DNA from: CAZIVO01 sp964542765
Lineage (GTDB): Bacteria; Planctomycetota; UBA1135; UBA2386
NCBI GenBank assembly: GCA_964542765.1
Contig: CAZIVO010000015.1
Location: forward strand, 1-46,636
Reading direction: 5' to 3'
Length of the DNA: 46,636 nt
Each line of letters starts with the position of its first letter. Within the stretch, counting starts at the first letter, position 1. Both the position numbers and the translations under genes were made by a program. The notes under the pieces are model-generated. The model did no database searches. It saw only the letters and a program-made list of their open reading frames with translations, and was not told the origin of the DNA. This document shows positions 25,689-34,329 of this stretch, in pieces.

Positions 25689-27461
25689 ATGGCTCCCGTC
25701 ACCACCCATCGATTCCTCTCCGGCCACCTTCTCCTCGCCACGTTCTGCCTCGCCTTGACCGCCTGCGGTAGCGGGGGCGGGGGCGGGGGCGGGAGCATCC
25801 CCAATGTGCTCCCGACCATCGCCTCGGCGGCCTTCTCGGGCACCAGTTCCACACCCACGGCAGGCGACAAACTTCTTCTCTTCATGAGCGAAGACGTTGT
25901 TCTCGTCACCGGCGCTCCCCTCAACGACCTGGACCTGACCCTTTCGAACGGCACGCTCGGAACGGTCACCGCAACGCCAACCCTGCCCGACAGCAGAACC
26001 GTGCAGATCACGCTCGGCAGCGGCGTCAGCTTCACGCCGGGCACCACCACCATCGCCCTGTCTGCGAGCAACGACGCCATCCAGGACCTTCAGGGCGCTC
26101 TCGGCGTGGGTGGTACGCCGCGGACCATCACCGAAGGCGATGGCGACAACCCCACCATCACCCTGTTCACCCTGAACGCAATCGACACTGCCCTCAACGG
26201 AAAGGGTTCTGCGGGCGGCACCCTGCAGACTCCACGCAACGGTTTCTCGATCAACCTCAGCTGGATCGATGCCACTTCGACGATCGATGCCAGTGCCACG
26301 GTGATCACCGCTGATGTCACCGTGACCGCCAGCGGTCAACCGCTCGCGGCCGGAAGCAACCTGTCGTCAGCGATGACCCTCTCATCAAGCGGAAATACGA
26401 TCACCTTCACGGTTCCATCTTCCACACTCTTTCCAACCGACGCCGTCATCTTGACAGCACGGGTCAAGGACGCCACCGGCATGGTCTCGCCGCCCGCGAT
26501 CTTCGACTTCCAGGCCACGAACTTGACCGATGCGATCCGGCCCTTCGAGACCTCGGTAAATGCCAAGCAGGTCTGGTTCATCGATACCAGCCGAGACATT
26601 GAGTCCTACACTCATATCACGAGCCCCTCGACCGACGTGATCGTGAACTCGGGGGCCAACGGGAGACCCGATCTTGAAGATCTTTTCTTGATCATCGGCC
26701 TGCATGGCGGCAACTCCACCGTCAACGCCAAGGTCACCTCCAGGTTCAAAGAAGATCTGGAGGAGACCCTGGACGAGATCAATGACGGATTACCCATCTC
26801 GATCACCTTCTCCTCGCAGGGCAGTTTCCCCGGTAGCTCTGGTTTCACACCCTACAACAGTCTCGGCTTCTCGCAGATCTGCCTCGCGGGAGCCTCCAAG
26901 TTCGACGGCTCTGAAGGGGTTCTCGGTCGCGCACAATTCGATCCGAACAACGCCTTCCAGAACGACAACTGCATGACGGCCTTCGGCTCACTGAGTCAGC
27001 GCCTCGGTGTCTTCCTGCATGCACTGATCGACATGAGCCTGCCGTCATCATCCGCCTCCCTGTTCCGAACGACCTACGACCCCTTCGTGCCGGGAAACAC
27101 GAGCCCCGGCATCCCCATCGGCAACGCCGCCGATGGTCTGGACGGCAGCCGCCTCGACGGCAATACGAACGATGCGCGCAAGCTACAAATCGACAGGGCC
27201 ATCGAGCGCCTGGCAAAGCTCACGGCGGTCGTGGTCGCCCATGAATGCGGCCACTCGATGGGCCTCGTCAAGGACTTCGCGATGCCGGTCGGCCTCTATG
27301 GCTTTGGTGGCCACATCGACAGTTCGGCCCAATTCCCATCGGGATCACAAAATATCATGAAGCCTGCGATCAGCTTCGAGGCATCACAGAGCGCTTCCAC
27401 CGGCTTCAACAGTCTCAATCGCGCCTATCTGAACGAAACGGCTCTCTACCACAACCAGTGA
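25689..27461 (+). CDS. Lipoprotein with metzincin-like zinc motif and Gly linker
   Basis: A 590-residue exported lipoprotein. The signal peptide ends ALTAC (lipidated Cys 26), followed by a Ser/Gly linker of about nine residues encoded by a perfect six-base repeat. Residues about 40-290 are Thr/Ser-rich Ig-like strands of bacterial surface proteins (SGTSSTPTAGDKL is a Big-like strand). The C-terminal region carries HECGHSMGL (518-526), a HExxHxxG metzincin signature, and NIMKP further on as a plausible Met-turn. The normal third ligand position (528) is Lys and 529 is Asp; His542 in GFGGHID could substitute. The likely role is a cell-surface protease, or a binding protein of that fold. The second gene of the unit begins 12 bases after its stop. 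Confidence 0.75.
   Translation: MAPVTTHRFLSGHLLLATFCLALTACGSGGGGGGGSIPNVLPTIASAAFSGTSSTPTAGDKLLLFMSEDVVLVTGAPLNDLDLTLSNGTLGTVTATPTLPDSRTVQITLGSGVSFTPGTTTIALSASNDAIQDLQGALGVGGTPRTITEGDGDNPTITLFTLNAIDTALNGKGSAGGTLQTPRNGFSINLSWIDATSTIDASATVITADVTVTASGQPLAAGSNLSSAMTLSSSGNTITFTVPSSTLFPTDAVILTARVKDATGMVSPPAIFDFQATNLTDAIRPFETSVNAKQVWFIDTSRDIESYTHITSPSTDVIVNSGANGRPDLEDLFLIIGLHGGNSTVNAKVTSRFKEDLEETLDEINDGLPISITFSSQGSFPGSSGFTPYNSLGFSQICLAGASKFDGSEGVLGRAQFDPNNAFQNDNCMTAFGSLSQRLGVFLHALIDMSLPSSSASLFRTTYDPFVPGNTSPGIPIGNAADGLDGSRLDGNTNDARKLQIDRAIERLAKLTAVVVAHECGHSMGLVKDFAMPVGLYGFGGHIDSSAQFPSGSQNIMKPAISFEASQSASTGFNSLNRAYLNETALYHNQ
25771..25794 (+). repeat. Six-base G-rich microsatellite, G-quadruplex candidate
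   Basis: Four consecutive units GCGGGG (last one GCGGGA) make four G runs separated by single C bases. They encode the Gly linker of the lipoprotein. Unit gain or loss would change the linker by two residues without breaking the frame. The G strand is the non-template strand. Confidence 0.75.
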
Positions 27462-27472
27462 GGATGCCTCCG

Positions 27473-28414
27473 ATGACCCACAAAGCAAAACATGCGCTTT
27501 CCCTGGTCCTCCCGGCGCTCCTTTGCTGTGCCCTGCTGCCATGCCAGAACCTCCGGCAGGCCACGGTTGCCGCCGACATCATCGTCGTGGCCACCGATAT
27601 CGGCGTCCGGCCGCTGGGCAAGAGCTTGCTGCTACATCGTCTCAGGGTCATCTCCACCCTCAAGGGAGATGCGCCGAGCCTTCTTACTGTCCCCGAGTCC
27701 AAGCAGGTAGCACAACACGTGCGACCCGGGCCCGGCGAAACCCGCCTCTACTGCCTGCATGACTTTGACGAGAGAGCGCGGCGGCTCGGACTTCCACAAA
27801 GCCAGGCTCCCTACTTCACGATGAGCGGCTACCAGGGCAGCAACCCCGCCATCGCCGATCACCGCAAGGCACCTGCCGTCGAATTCGCGCGCATCATCCT
27901 CGCCGCGCAAGCAAATCGCACGCCGCAAGAAACCTGTTCCGCCCTGTTACGGCAGATCTTCACCGGCCCGCCCACACTACGGCTCGAGGCAGCCCAAGCT
28001 CTGGTCGAACGACCCATCCTGCGGCGCCGGCTCAGTCCTTTCGATCGCAGCCAGTTGATGGCTCTCGCCGTCGGCGAGATCAAAGACATCCCCTTCAAGA
28101 TTGCGGTGGCCGAACTCTGCGCCGAAGATCGGATGCAGGGCCTCGTCGACGCCCTCTGCAGGTGTATCGACGAGGTCGCCGATCCGCGGTTCGCGGCCTC
28201 GCTCGGTCGGATCGCCAAGGTGCTGCACGGTGAGAGTGCGACCGAGGTCCTGCGCCCACACCTCCTCGGAACCCAGCGCCAGCGGAGCCGCAGCCGGCTC
28301 ATCCTCGCGCTCGGCGCCACCGAAACACAAAGTGCGCGCCAGGCTCTCTTGCGCATGCGCGAGACCGATGGACCCGATGCCGATATCGACGCCGCCTTGA
28401 AATACCTGCGTTGA
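27473..28414 (+). CDS. Exported helical-repeat (HEAT-like) protein of unknown function
   Basis: A 313-residue protein with a signal peptide (about residues 1-26, ending near LLPCQN). The first mature part (about 30-110) is a beta-rich segment with V.ST.KGDAP and GETRLYCLHDFDE, resembling the small exported domains that carry a growth-of-cost pattern T.LKG; the family is not identified. The C-terminal 190 residues form repeated helical pairs (RLEAAQALVERP, FKIAVAELCAED, SRSRLILALGATETQSARQAL) like HEAT/armadillo repeats, which usually mediate binding. It starts just downstream of the metzincin lipoprotein (GAGG about 9 bases before this ATG), so the two are probably one transcription unit. An in-frame ATG 9 bases upstream is also possible. 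Confidence 0.6.
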   Translation: MTHKAKHALSLVLPALLCCALLPCQNLRQATVAADIIVVATDIGVRPLGKSLLLHRLRVISTLKGDAPSLLTVPESKQVAQHVRPGPGETRLYCLHDFDERARRLGLPQSQAPYFTMSGYQGSNPAIADHRKAPAVEFARIILAAQANRTPQETCSALLRQIFTGPPTLRLEAAQALVERPILRRRLSPFDRSQLMALAVGEIKDIPFKIAVAELCAEDRMQGLVDALCRCIDEVADPRFAASLGRIAKVLHGESATEVLRPHLLGTQRQRSRSRLILALGATETQSARQALLRMRETDGPDADIDAALKYLR

Positions 28415-28422
28415 ACCAGGGG

Positions 28423-29772
28423 TCAGCTGGGGCCGTGATCGTGCAGTGCGCGCTGCGCGCCTTCGCGTTGCACGATCAACTGCTCCATGCGCCGCAGAAC
28501 TCGCGCTGCATCCGGAGTTTGCGGTTCCATGTTCGAACCGATCGCCCCCTCGTAGATCTCGAGCAGTCGGGCCGAGTGCTCTTCGGGCGAAGGAGACGAA
28601 ACCAACGGCACAGCCCCCTGCAAACTCCGCCACAGACCGCCATCCGCGAGGATCTCGCCCATCGCTGCCGCCAGAGCCTGGACATCACCCGCCGGAACTC
28701 GACGCGCCGCCGCACCAGCCCGTTCGGCAAGGGCGCCAACTTCGCTGACGATACACGGCAGGCCCAGTTCGAAGCACTCGTCGAGCACAATGCCGTGGGT
28801 CTCGATACAGCGCGACGGGAAGACCCCCATATGCAGGCCCTGTGTTCCCAGTTCTTCGGGCAGAATCTCGCCACGCAAAAAGATCCCGTGACCTTGAGCC
28901 AGCTCGCGGATTTCGCTCTCCACGTCCGGGTTCTCGAAGCCGCCGAACAGATGAAGTTCTGCCGGTCGCGCCAGACCGCGGTCTTCGAGATCGATCCAGG
29001 CCTGCACCAAATCCACTGCTCCCTTGTAGCGACCGATGGTGCCCCAGAACCCGAAGCGGAAAGAGTCCCGATCAACCGGCCAATCCGGCGGCGACGCTTC
29101 GGTGAAGATGCGACGGTAGGCGAGTGGTAAAACCGTGAAGCGCGCACGATCGATGCCGGTCGTCGCAGCGAAGAGGTCGGCGGTACCCGCCGTGCTGACG
29201 ATCACATCTCTGGCGAGTTCCAGTTCGGCTCGCATCTCATCGCGAAAGAACTCGATGCTGGTCGCGAGTTGAAACTTCGTTTCATGCCCATAACGAGGCG
29301 CGCACTCGAAACAACTCTCGACACCAATCGGCTCAAGGCAAGGAGCACCATCGCGGTTTATTCTGAAACACCGCGGGCAGGATGCGTGCAGATCGTGCAG
29401 GGTGCAAACCGTCGGAATCCCCAATGACGCTGCAATCTCGACGATGTTCGAGGTGAGCATGACCCAATGATGAAGATGAACGAGATCCGGCCGTTCATGT
29501 TTCAGAAGATCGCGCACCAAAGCCTCGATACCCGGGTGAAAGGCCTGAGCAAAATGATCGATGAAGTGATCGTCGCGATGAAGGCGATGCGCGGACACTC
29601 CATCCGCATCGAAGCTCTCGGCCCCGGGCTCGGAGCGAATCTGCATGCTTCCGGTCGCGAGGCCGACTTCGAGACCTGCCGCTCGTTGTGCGCACATGAG
29701 ATCGCGCAGGTAGTGCTGAGCACCACCACTCATCTCGGACGTGTGCGCGTGGATCAGATGGAGGATTTTCAT
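28423..29772 (-). CDS. Family 4 glycosyltransferase (GT-B)
   Basis: A 449-residue GT-B enzyme. The N-terminal lobe has MKILHLIHAH and a GGAQHYL acceptor-side loop. A Cys-rich stretch of eight residues' spacing (C in VCTLHD, SCPRCF, PCLEP, SCFEC) may bind a metal, as in some Cys-containing GT4 members. The C-terminal lobe has FGFWGTIGRYKGAVDLV, LHLFGGF, and the donor site ETHGIVLDE with the paired Glu (E-x7-E) typical of family 4. It is cytoplasmic and builds a surface polysaccharide or glycolipid, sugar unknown. The ATG is preferred to a GTG 9 bases upstream. It converges with the HEAT-like gene (8 bases between stops) and diverges from the next gene. Confidence 0.87.
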   Translation of the reverse strand: MKILHLIHAHTSEMSGGAQHYLRDLMCAQRAAGLEVGLATGSMQIRSEPGAESFDADGVSAHRLHRDDHFIDHFAQAFHPGIEALVRDLLKHERPDLVHLHHWVMLTSNIVEIAASLGIPTVCTLHDLHASCPRCFRINRDGAPCLEPIGVESCFECAPRYGHETKFQLATSIEFFRDEMRAELELARDVIVSTAGTADLFAATTGIDRARFTVLPLAYRRIFTEASPPDWPVDRDSFRFGFWGTIGRYKGAVDLVQAWIDLEDRGLARPAELHLFGGFENPDVESEIRELAQGHGIFLRGEILPEELGTQGLHMGVFPSRCIETHGIVLDECFELGLPCIVSEVGALAERAGAAARRVPAGDVQALAAAMGEILADGGLWRSLQGAVPLVSSPSPEEHSARLLEIYEGAIGSNMEPQTPDAARVLRRMEQLIVQREGAQRALHDHGPS

Positions 29773-29882
29773 CAATCTCACGCCCGATCAAACGGTCGAC
29801 CACGAGGCGACACAAGGGTGCCTCGTGATCGAAAGGGTTCGGCTGGGGATGCCAGCACCTCGATCGATAGCCACTGAACGCC

Positions 29883-29912
29883 GCCCGGAAGGGCTTCCGA
29901 GCCCTTCCGGGC
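29883..29912. repeat. Perfect 12-bp inverted repeat with adjacent A8 tract
   Basis: GCCCGGAAGGGC (29883-29894) and GCCCTTCCGGGC (29901-29912) pair perfectly around TTCCGA, and AAAAAAAA follows at 29913-29920. It lies in the 198-base divergent region between the GT4 gene and the exported unknown gene. A T tract after the stem would be needed for intrinsic termination on the plus strand; instead there are A residues, so the element is more like an operator or a leader hairpin of the plus-strand gene. Confidence 0.7.
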
Positions 29913-29970
29913 AAAAAAAACGCCGGCGCGCCACAGCAAAGGGGGGTAACGAGTCGATGAAACCCATGGT

Positions 29971-31074
29971 ATGGCAAATCTCGCAACCCTCTTCCTCGCT
30001 GGAATCCCGGCGCTCCTCGTCCAGGGCCTGAGTGCCCAGGTCGTGACCAAAACACCGGCGCTGATAGTCTCCGGCGTGCTCGAGCAAGGCCAGTTACCAC
30101 CGAGTTCGCTCGGCCTTGGTGGCGGCGGGCTCGGAAGCCGTCGATTCGCCGATCGCAACGAGCCAGGCCGCTGGGTCTCTCCGGGAGGCATCCTGGTCAG
30201 AGCTCGCAAGGAAGGCGTCAAGATCGACTTCCCCTCCGGCGCAGAATTGCTCGTCACACCGAGTGCACGCATCTGCCTGCGTGGCGGCGAACAAACACTA
30301 CCTTGCCTCTCGGGGATCCAGATCTCCTTCACGGACGGGTCCCGCCTTCGCGCGTGGCGCTCTCAAAACGGTCAAGGCCCGCTCTCTCGCGTCGAAGCAG
30401 ACGACCACTCGAACGCTCAATTGATCTGGTCCGGACAAAAAAGGTCTTTCTCGGTCGCCCGATCCCAGCAAACAACCGGTGAATCCTATCTGGCGCTTGG
30501 CGACGGCAGCGCCCTCTACCGAGCACTGCCCCTGGGACCATTGGTGATGCTCGAGCGCGTGCTCTGCTCCCACGACAGCCAAGCAGACTACCCCGAGTAC
30601 CGCATGGTCGTCTGCGGCGACATCCTCGCCGATTCGCTCATGAAACTCGAAAGGCTCGTGCCGCGCCGGATGGTGCAGTTCCCACAGGCGCGTGAAATCG
30701 CCATGGAAATGGGACGGCTCGCCCCCATCCTTTTCCGGAGAGGTGCCATCCTCCGCCCGCCTGGTTCGGTCGGAGAACTCGCCTTTCCGCTGACCGATGA
30801 TTTCCATCTTCTCGTCAGCGAACTCCCTGAAAAGGGTCCATTGACCATCGGCCTCTTCCGCCGAAATGCTCGAGCTCCCCTTGTGGAATGGATCGTCGGC
30901 CCCCCCACCCGACTCCACCTGGTCCGCCCCGACGGCGGCGAAGATGGTGGTCCGCGTTACTTCCTCCGCGGAATCGACCTGGCAAAACAGGTCGAAGGCA
31001 TGATGTCCAAGCGTCCGACAGCACACGAACTCCAGCGCGCACGCAAGATCCTGCGTTCCCTGAACGGACGATGA
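29971..31074 (+). CDS. Exported protein of unknown function
   Basis: A 367-residue protein with a signal peptide (cleavage near LSAQ, residue 23). I recognise no domain. The first half is beta-rich (VKIDFPSGAELLVTPSARICL, GIQISFTDGSRLRAW), the middle has four Cys within about 100 residues that might form disulfides, and the C-terminal 30 residues are a basic helix. It has the composition of the neighbouring genes and a normal codon bias, so it is very probably real. It diverges from the GT4 gene and converges with the acylphosphatase (12 bases between stops). Nothing in the context identifies a partner. Confidence 0.7.
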   Translation: MANLATLFLAGIPALLVQGLSAQVVTKTPALIVSGVLEQGQLPPSSLGLGGGGLGSRRFADRNEPGRWVSPGGILVRARKEGVKIDFPSGAELLVTPSARICLRGGEQTLPCLSGIQISFTDGSRLRAWRSQNGQGPLSRVEADDHSNAQLIWSGQKRSFSVARSQQTTGESYLALGDGSALYRALPLGPLVMLERVLCSHDSQADYPEYRMVVCGDILADSLMKLERLVPRRMVQFPQAREIAMEMGRLAPILFRRGAILRPPGSVGELAFPLTDDFHLLVSELPEKGPLTIGLFRRNARAPLVEWIVGPPTRLHLVRPDGGEDGGPRYFLRGIDLAKQVEGMMSKRPTAHELQRARKILRSLNGR

Positions 31075-31086
31075 GCTGAGTTCGAC

Positions 31087-31374
31087 TCACCGCCTGACAT
31101 CGAAACTCGATTCGGGCGATGACATCACCGGGAGGTCTTCAACCTCGATATCGCTCACCCTCGCGAAGGCAGGCCCCTCACGCAATTGCCCCAAAAAGTC
31201 CTCCAAGAGGTCCGGGGATCCCTGAGCCTCACAGAGCACGGAGCCATCCGGGAGATTCTTCACCCAGCCGACCAGATTCAATCGATCGGCGGTCCCCCGC
31301 GTGAACCATCGGAACCCAACCCCCTGTACTCGACCCGATATCAGGTACCGCCTGCGTATCTGCGGCGGCGTCAT
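31087..31374 (-). CDS. acyP: Acylphosphatase
   Basis: A 95-residue enzyme that hydrolyses acyl phosphates. It contains the phosphate-binding loop GRVQGVGFR (14-22, with catalytic Arg22) and GWVKNLPDGSV (36-46, catalytic Asn40), the two family signatures, at the expected spacing. The frame is open 165 bases further upstream, but the conserved protein and an ATG begin here, giving the usual length of about 90-95. The 223 bases between its start and the retropepsin gene stop contain no gene that I recognise. Confidence 0.92.
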   Translation of the reverse strand: MTPPQIRRRYLISGRVQGVGFRWFTRGTADRLNLVGWVKNLPDGSVLCEAQGSPDLLEDFLGQLREGPAFARVSDIEVEDLPVMSSPESSFDVRR

Positions 31375-31597
31375 GACCCAACCCGATGTCTGCTGCAAAC
31401 GCCGATCGAGCTTCCCTTGAAGGGCCATGTCGGCCTTTGGTGAATGAGCTCGATCATTCCCATCTATATTCCCATCTCCCGGCACGGAATTGCCACTCAT
31501 CGCGGCCTGCGCAAACCCTCGGAATGGAGACTCTTTCACTTCGCCTGACCATGCGACGGCAACTTCGTGAAGGGCATCAACAAAACCTGGACGAAAA

Positions 31598-32893
31598 TCA
31601 CAAGGACAAGCGCAGGTTACCTCCGTCCAGAGTAGCCCGGCAACGCCCGATCAAGTCCGCCCCGATCACACCGTGTACCGGCAACATGTCGCTCACCTCC
31701 CTCGGCACGACGGGAAGATCAACGCCAACAAATCTCGTTTGCGACACATTCAAAGAAAGTCTCTTCACCACCTTCGCTGAGACCTCGCTCCCCCCAGGGC
31801 TGAGCACACGACGGAAACCCGCCATTGCTCGGGTTGCGCCACCAGGCAAGGCCATCAGCCCGGCCTCGGTCAAGCTGGAGTGGCTCGCCCCCGTATCGAG
31901 GGTGAACCAGAACTTCTTTCCCTCGATTCGAACCGGGGCCAGAAGGCTCCCTTGAAAACACAAGCAACCGACCGAGTTGCTTTGCTTCACACTCTGTCGT
32001 GGCGCAAAAACAACGGATCGGCGATCGGGGTCGATCGTCACACGAAAACGACTGATCACATCGAGCCCGATGAGTCCGTTCGGAAACTGTGCGCCCACTG
32101 ATTGCAGCAAGCCGAGGCGATCATCGTCGATCACGATCACGGGCTGCGGGCCGAGATCGACAGGCCCCAGCGCCAGACTCTTCAAAACACCAACGGACAC
32201 CGGAAAACTCCGGCCCAGGCCATCGACAGACACACCGGCCTTGAGGATGGGATCGACACCGAGATCCTTCGCCAGCGTCGAACTGATCGTCGTGACCGTC
32301 GCGCCCGTATCGAGCACAAAGGGTCGCCGCTTCTCTCCCACGGTGAAGAGGGTCACGGGCAAGGCCCCATCGAGGAGTGGCAACTCGATGGGGTCGAACT
32401 CGGGCTCTCTGCGCTCAGCGGGCAAGCTCGGCAACAACTCGATCAGAGCCCCGCGCAACTCCGCATCGAGACCGCCGCGCCCTTGTTCGAGGTGATGGAC
32501 AGCCTCCTCGAACCTGCCGGCTCGAAACAAGAGGGCCCCGATCCTTCGATGCAGTTCAACTCTCGGCAAGCCGCTACGCCCCAAGATCCGATCGGCGGCG
32601 CGCAGATTGCTCAATGAACGAGAGTCATCGCCGCGGAGTTCCGCGATCTGCGCTGCCCACAGCCGCACCGATCCATCATCGGGATATCGGGCGACTGCCT
32701 TGAACACGGCTGCTTCGGCCAGTTCAACATCGCCGCGATGCATGGCGGAAACAGCCACCGTGACCAGCTTCTCCGGCGTGCTTCCAACCCCACCTCCACC
32801 CAGCGATGTGCAGCCACAAATAGCGGCCGAGAGCATCAGGAGGACACGACATCTACCTCGTCGTGACCCGGATCGTCGTGCTGGAAAAGGCAT
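31598..32893 (-). CDS. Lipoprotein with TPR region and two retropepsin-like aspartic protease domains
   Basis: A 431-residue exported protein. A basic n-region and LMLSAAICGC mark a lipoprotein signal (probable lipidated Cys near 26-28). Residues about 40-150 are helical TPR-like repeats. Two retropepsin domains follow: one with LDTGATVT (194-201) and GLIGLDVISRFRVTID (273-288), the other with LDTGASHSS (332-340) and GVIGADLIGRCRATLD (408-423). Each has the catalytic Asp-Thr-Gly and the later hydrophobic-hydrophobic-Gly element. Since a single retropepsin domain is active only as a dimer, two in one chain could pair within the molecule. Similar bacterial aspartyl protease domains exist, but the substrate is unknown. 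The ATG start agrees with the signal peptide. Confidence 0.85.
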   Translation of the reverse strand: MPFPARRSGSRRGRCRVLLMLSAAICGCTSLGGGGVGSTPEKLVTVAVSAMHRGDVELAEAAVFKAVARYPDDGSVRLWAAQIAELRGDDSRSLSNLRAADRILGRSGLPRVELHRRIGALLFRAGRFEEAVHHLEQGRGGLDAELRGALIELLPSLPAERREPEFDPIELPLLDGALPVTLFTVGEKRRPFVLDTGATVTTISSTLAKDLGVDPILKAGVSVDGLGRSFPVSVGVLKSLALGPVDLGPQPVIVIDDDRLGLLQSVGAQFPNGLIGLDVISRFRVTIDPDRRSVVFAPRQSVKQSNSVGCLCFQGSLLAPVRIEGKKFWFTLDTGASHSSLTEAGLMALPGGATRAMAGFRRVLSPGGSEVSAKVVKRLSLNVSQTRFVGVDLPVVPREVSDMLPVHGVIGADLIGRCRATLDGGNLRLSL

Positions 32894-33009
32894 TGGCCTC
32901 GTGCCCCGCTCTTGTGAAATCCGCCCGGCTGGGCAGCGTGCGAAACATGAACCTCCGATCGTCTCAGATCCGTTCCCGGGATCAACGATACTGTCAGGTC
33001 CGAACCTCG

Positions 33010-34329
33010 TCAGCGCTTTCGATCACTCGATGGGCGCTGAGCAAAGGCATCGGGATCGGGTGGCACGGTGACCCGGCTGCGCGCCCCATTGCCGCCGACC
33101 GCACGCAACCCCACGACCACGTCATCGAGGCACTGGCCCTCGATGACGGCTGACATGCCGCGACGCCCTCTCGTCACTTTTTCGCCGACGAGGCGGCTCT
33201 CCTGCCAGTCCGCTGCGGTGGTCGAGCGCCAGACCAATTCGTAGTCCTGTGCCGCCTTCACCGGCGACCATGAGACCGTCACATCATATGCGGTCCGAGA
33301 TCCACTCACCGATACTCGTCCAGGAGCTGCGGGCGCTGATGCTAGCTCTGCGAGCAAGGCCACATTGACCGAGCAAACCTTGCCGAGATAAGCGAAGTCC
33401 ATGAACTCGGGCAGGTCGCCGTAAGGCTTGCCATCGCGCTCGGTCACGTTGCGGTGCTGGCGCGAGTAATCCTCTCGCGGCTCGGTGAACCGGATGGAAG
33501 GAAAGCCTTCCGCGTGGAACGGCCGGTGGTCGCCACCCCGGCCATATCGATCTCCTCGATAAATGATCATGACCTCGAGATCTTTCACGTTCTGTCGAGC
33601 AGAGCGACTTGCCGACCGCGCCAAGCTCCGACCTGTCGAGTCATTGCCTCGAGGCGAATAAGAAAAACAGCGCAGGTAAGTCGATCGCCTCTTCCCATCC
33701 ATGCCCATCGTATTGCCAACGATGTCATTGGTGATCATGCCATCGACCTTGACCTCGTCATCCGCGAGTTCCTTGGCATGCGCCGTCGAACCGAGCAACC
33801 CCATCTCTTCGCCGTCGTAGCACACAAACTTGATCGTTGCCGCAAACTCGCGTTCGCACATGACCCGGCAAGCCTCCATCACCACCGCGGTCCCGGAAGC
33901 GTCATCGTTCGCACCCGGAGCATCTCCGCGCGCATCACGCGGATTGCCATTGATCGAATCGTAATGGCCGCCGACCACGTAGACGCGCTCTGGATCGGAC
34001 ACTCCGCGCAACGTTGCGACGATATTGACGAGCTTCACCTGCCGACCCAGGCGCCTACTCGGCAGCGTGTATTCCTTGCGTTCCACTGTCAGGCGACCAC
34101 CGGAGCGAGGAACCATCTCCTTGAACACCCCCTCCATCCATGTTCGTGCAGCCGCAGTGCCCCGCGCGCCGCCATCGTCGGACAGCACGTGGCGAGTCCC
34201 CAAGCCAACGAGATGTCGAACCGTCTGCTCGAGACGTCGAGCATCGATCGCCGCCGTCACGGTCTTGATTTCGCTCGAAATATCCTGAGGAGCCAGAAGG
34301 ACGAGGGTGGTGGCAAGTAAAGAGCTCAT
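33010..34329 (-). CDS. Exported M28-family zinc aminopeptidase
   Basis: A 439-residue exported peptidase with a short signal peptide. The binuclear zinc site is readable: GGHYDS (H122), GANDDASG (D142), DGEEMG (general base E174 and ligand E175), NDIVG (D202) and a final His in SRQHRN (H292). A C-terminal fibronectin type III-like segment (about 332-420, PGRVSVSGSRTAYDVTVSWSPV) follows, as often found in secreted members. It hydrolyses N-terminal residues of peptides outside the cytoplasm. Its start overlaps the gpmI stop as ATGA, so it is translated with that gene although the functions differ. Confidence 0.9.
   Translation of the reverse strand: MSSLLATTLVLLAPQDISSEIKTVTAAIDARRLEQTVRHLVGLGTRHVLSDDGGARGTAAARTWMEGVFKEMVPRSGGRLTVERKEYTLPSRRLGRQVKLVNIVATLRGVSDPERVYVVGGHYDSINGNPRDARGDAPGANDDASGTAVVMEACRVMCEREFAATIKFVCYDGEEMGLLGSTAHAKELADDEVKVDGMITNDIVGNTMGMDGKRRSTYLRCFSYSPRGNDSTGRSLARSASRSARQNVKDLEVMIIYRGDRYGRGGDHRPFHAEGFPSIRFTEPREDYSRQHRNVTERDGKPYGDLPEFMDFAYLGKVCSVNVALLAELASAPAAPGRVSVSGSRTAYDVTVSWSPVKAAQDYELVWRSTTAADWQESRLVGEKVTRGRRGMSAVIEGQCLDDVVVGLRAVGGNGARSRVTVPPDPDAFAQRPSSDRKR

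Noticed and set aside
29883..29920. Intrinsic terminator
   Set aside because: The stem is followed by A, not T, on the plus strand and has no T tract on the other side for the minus strand.
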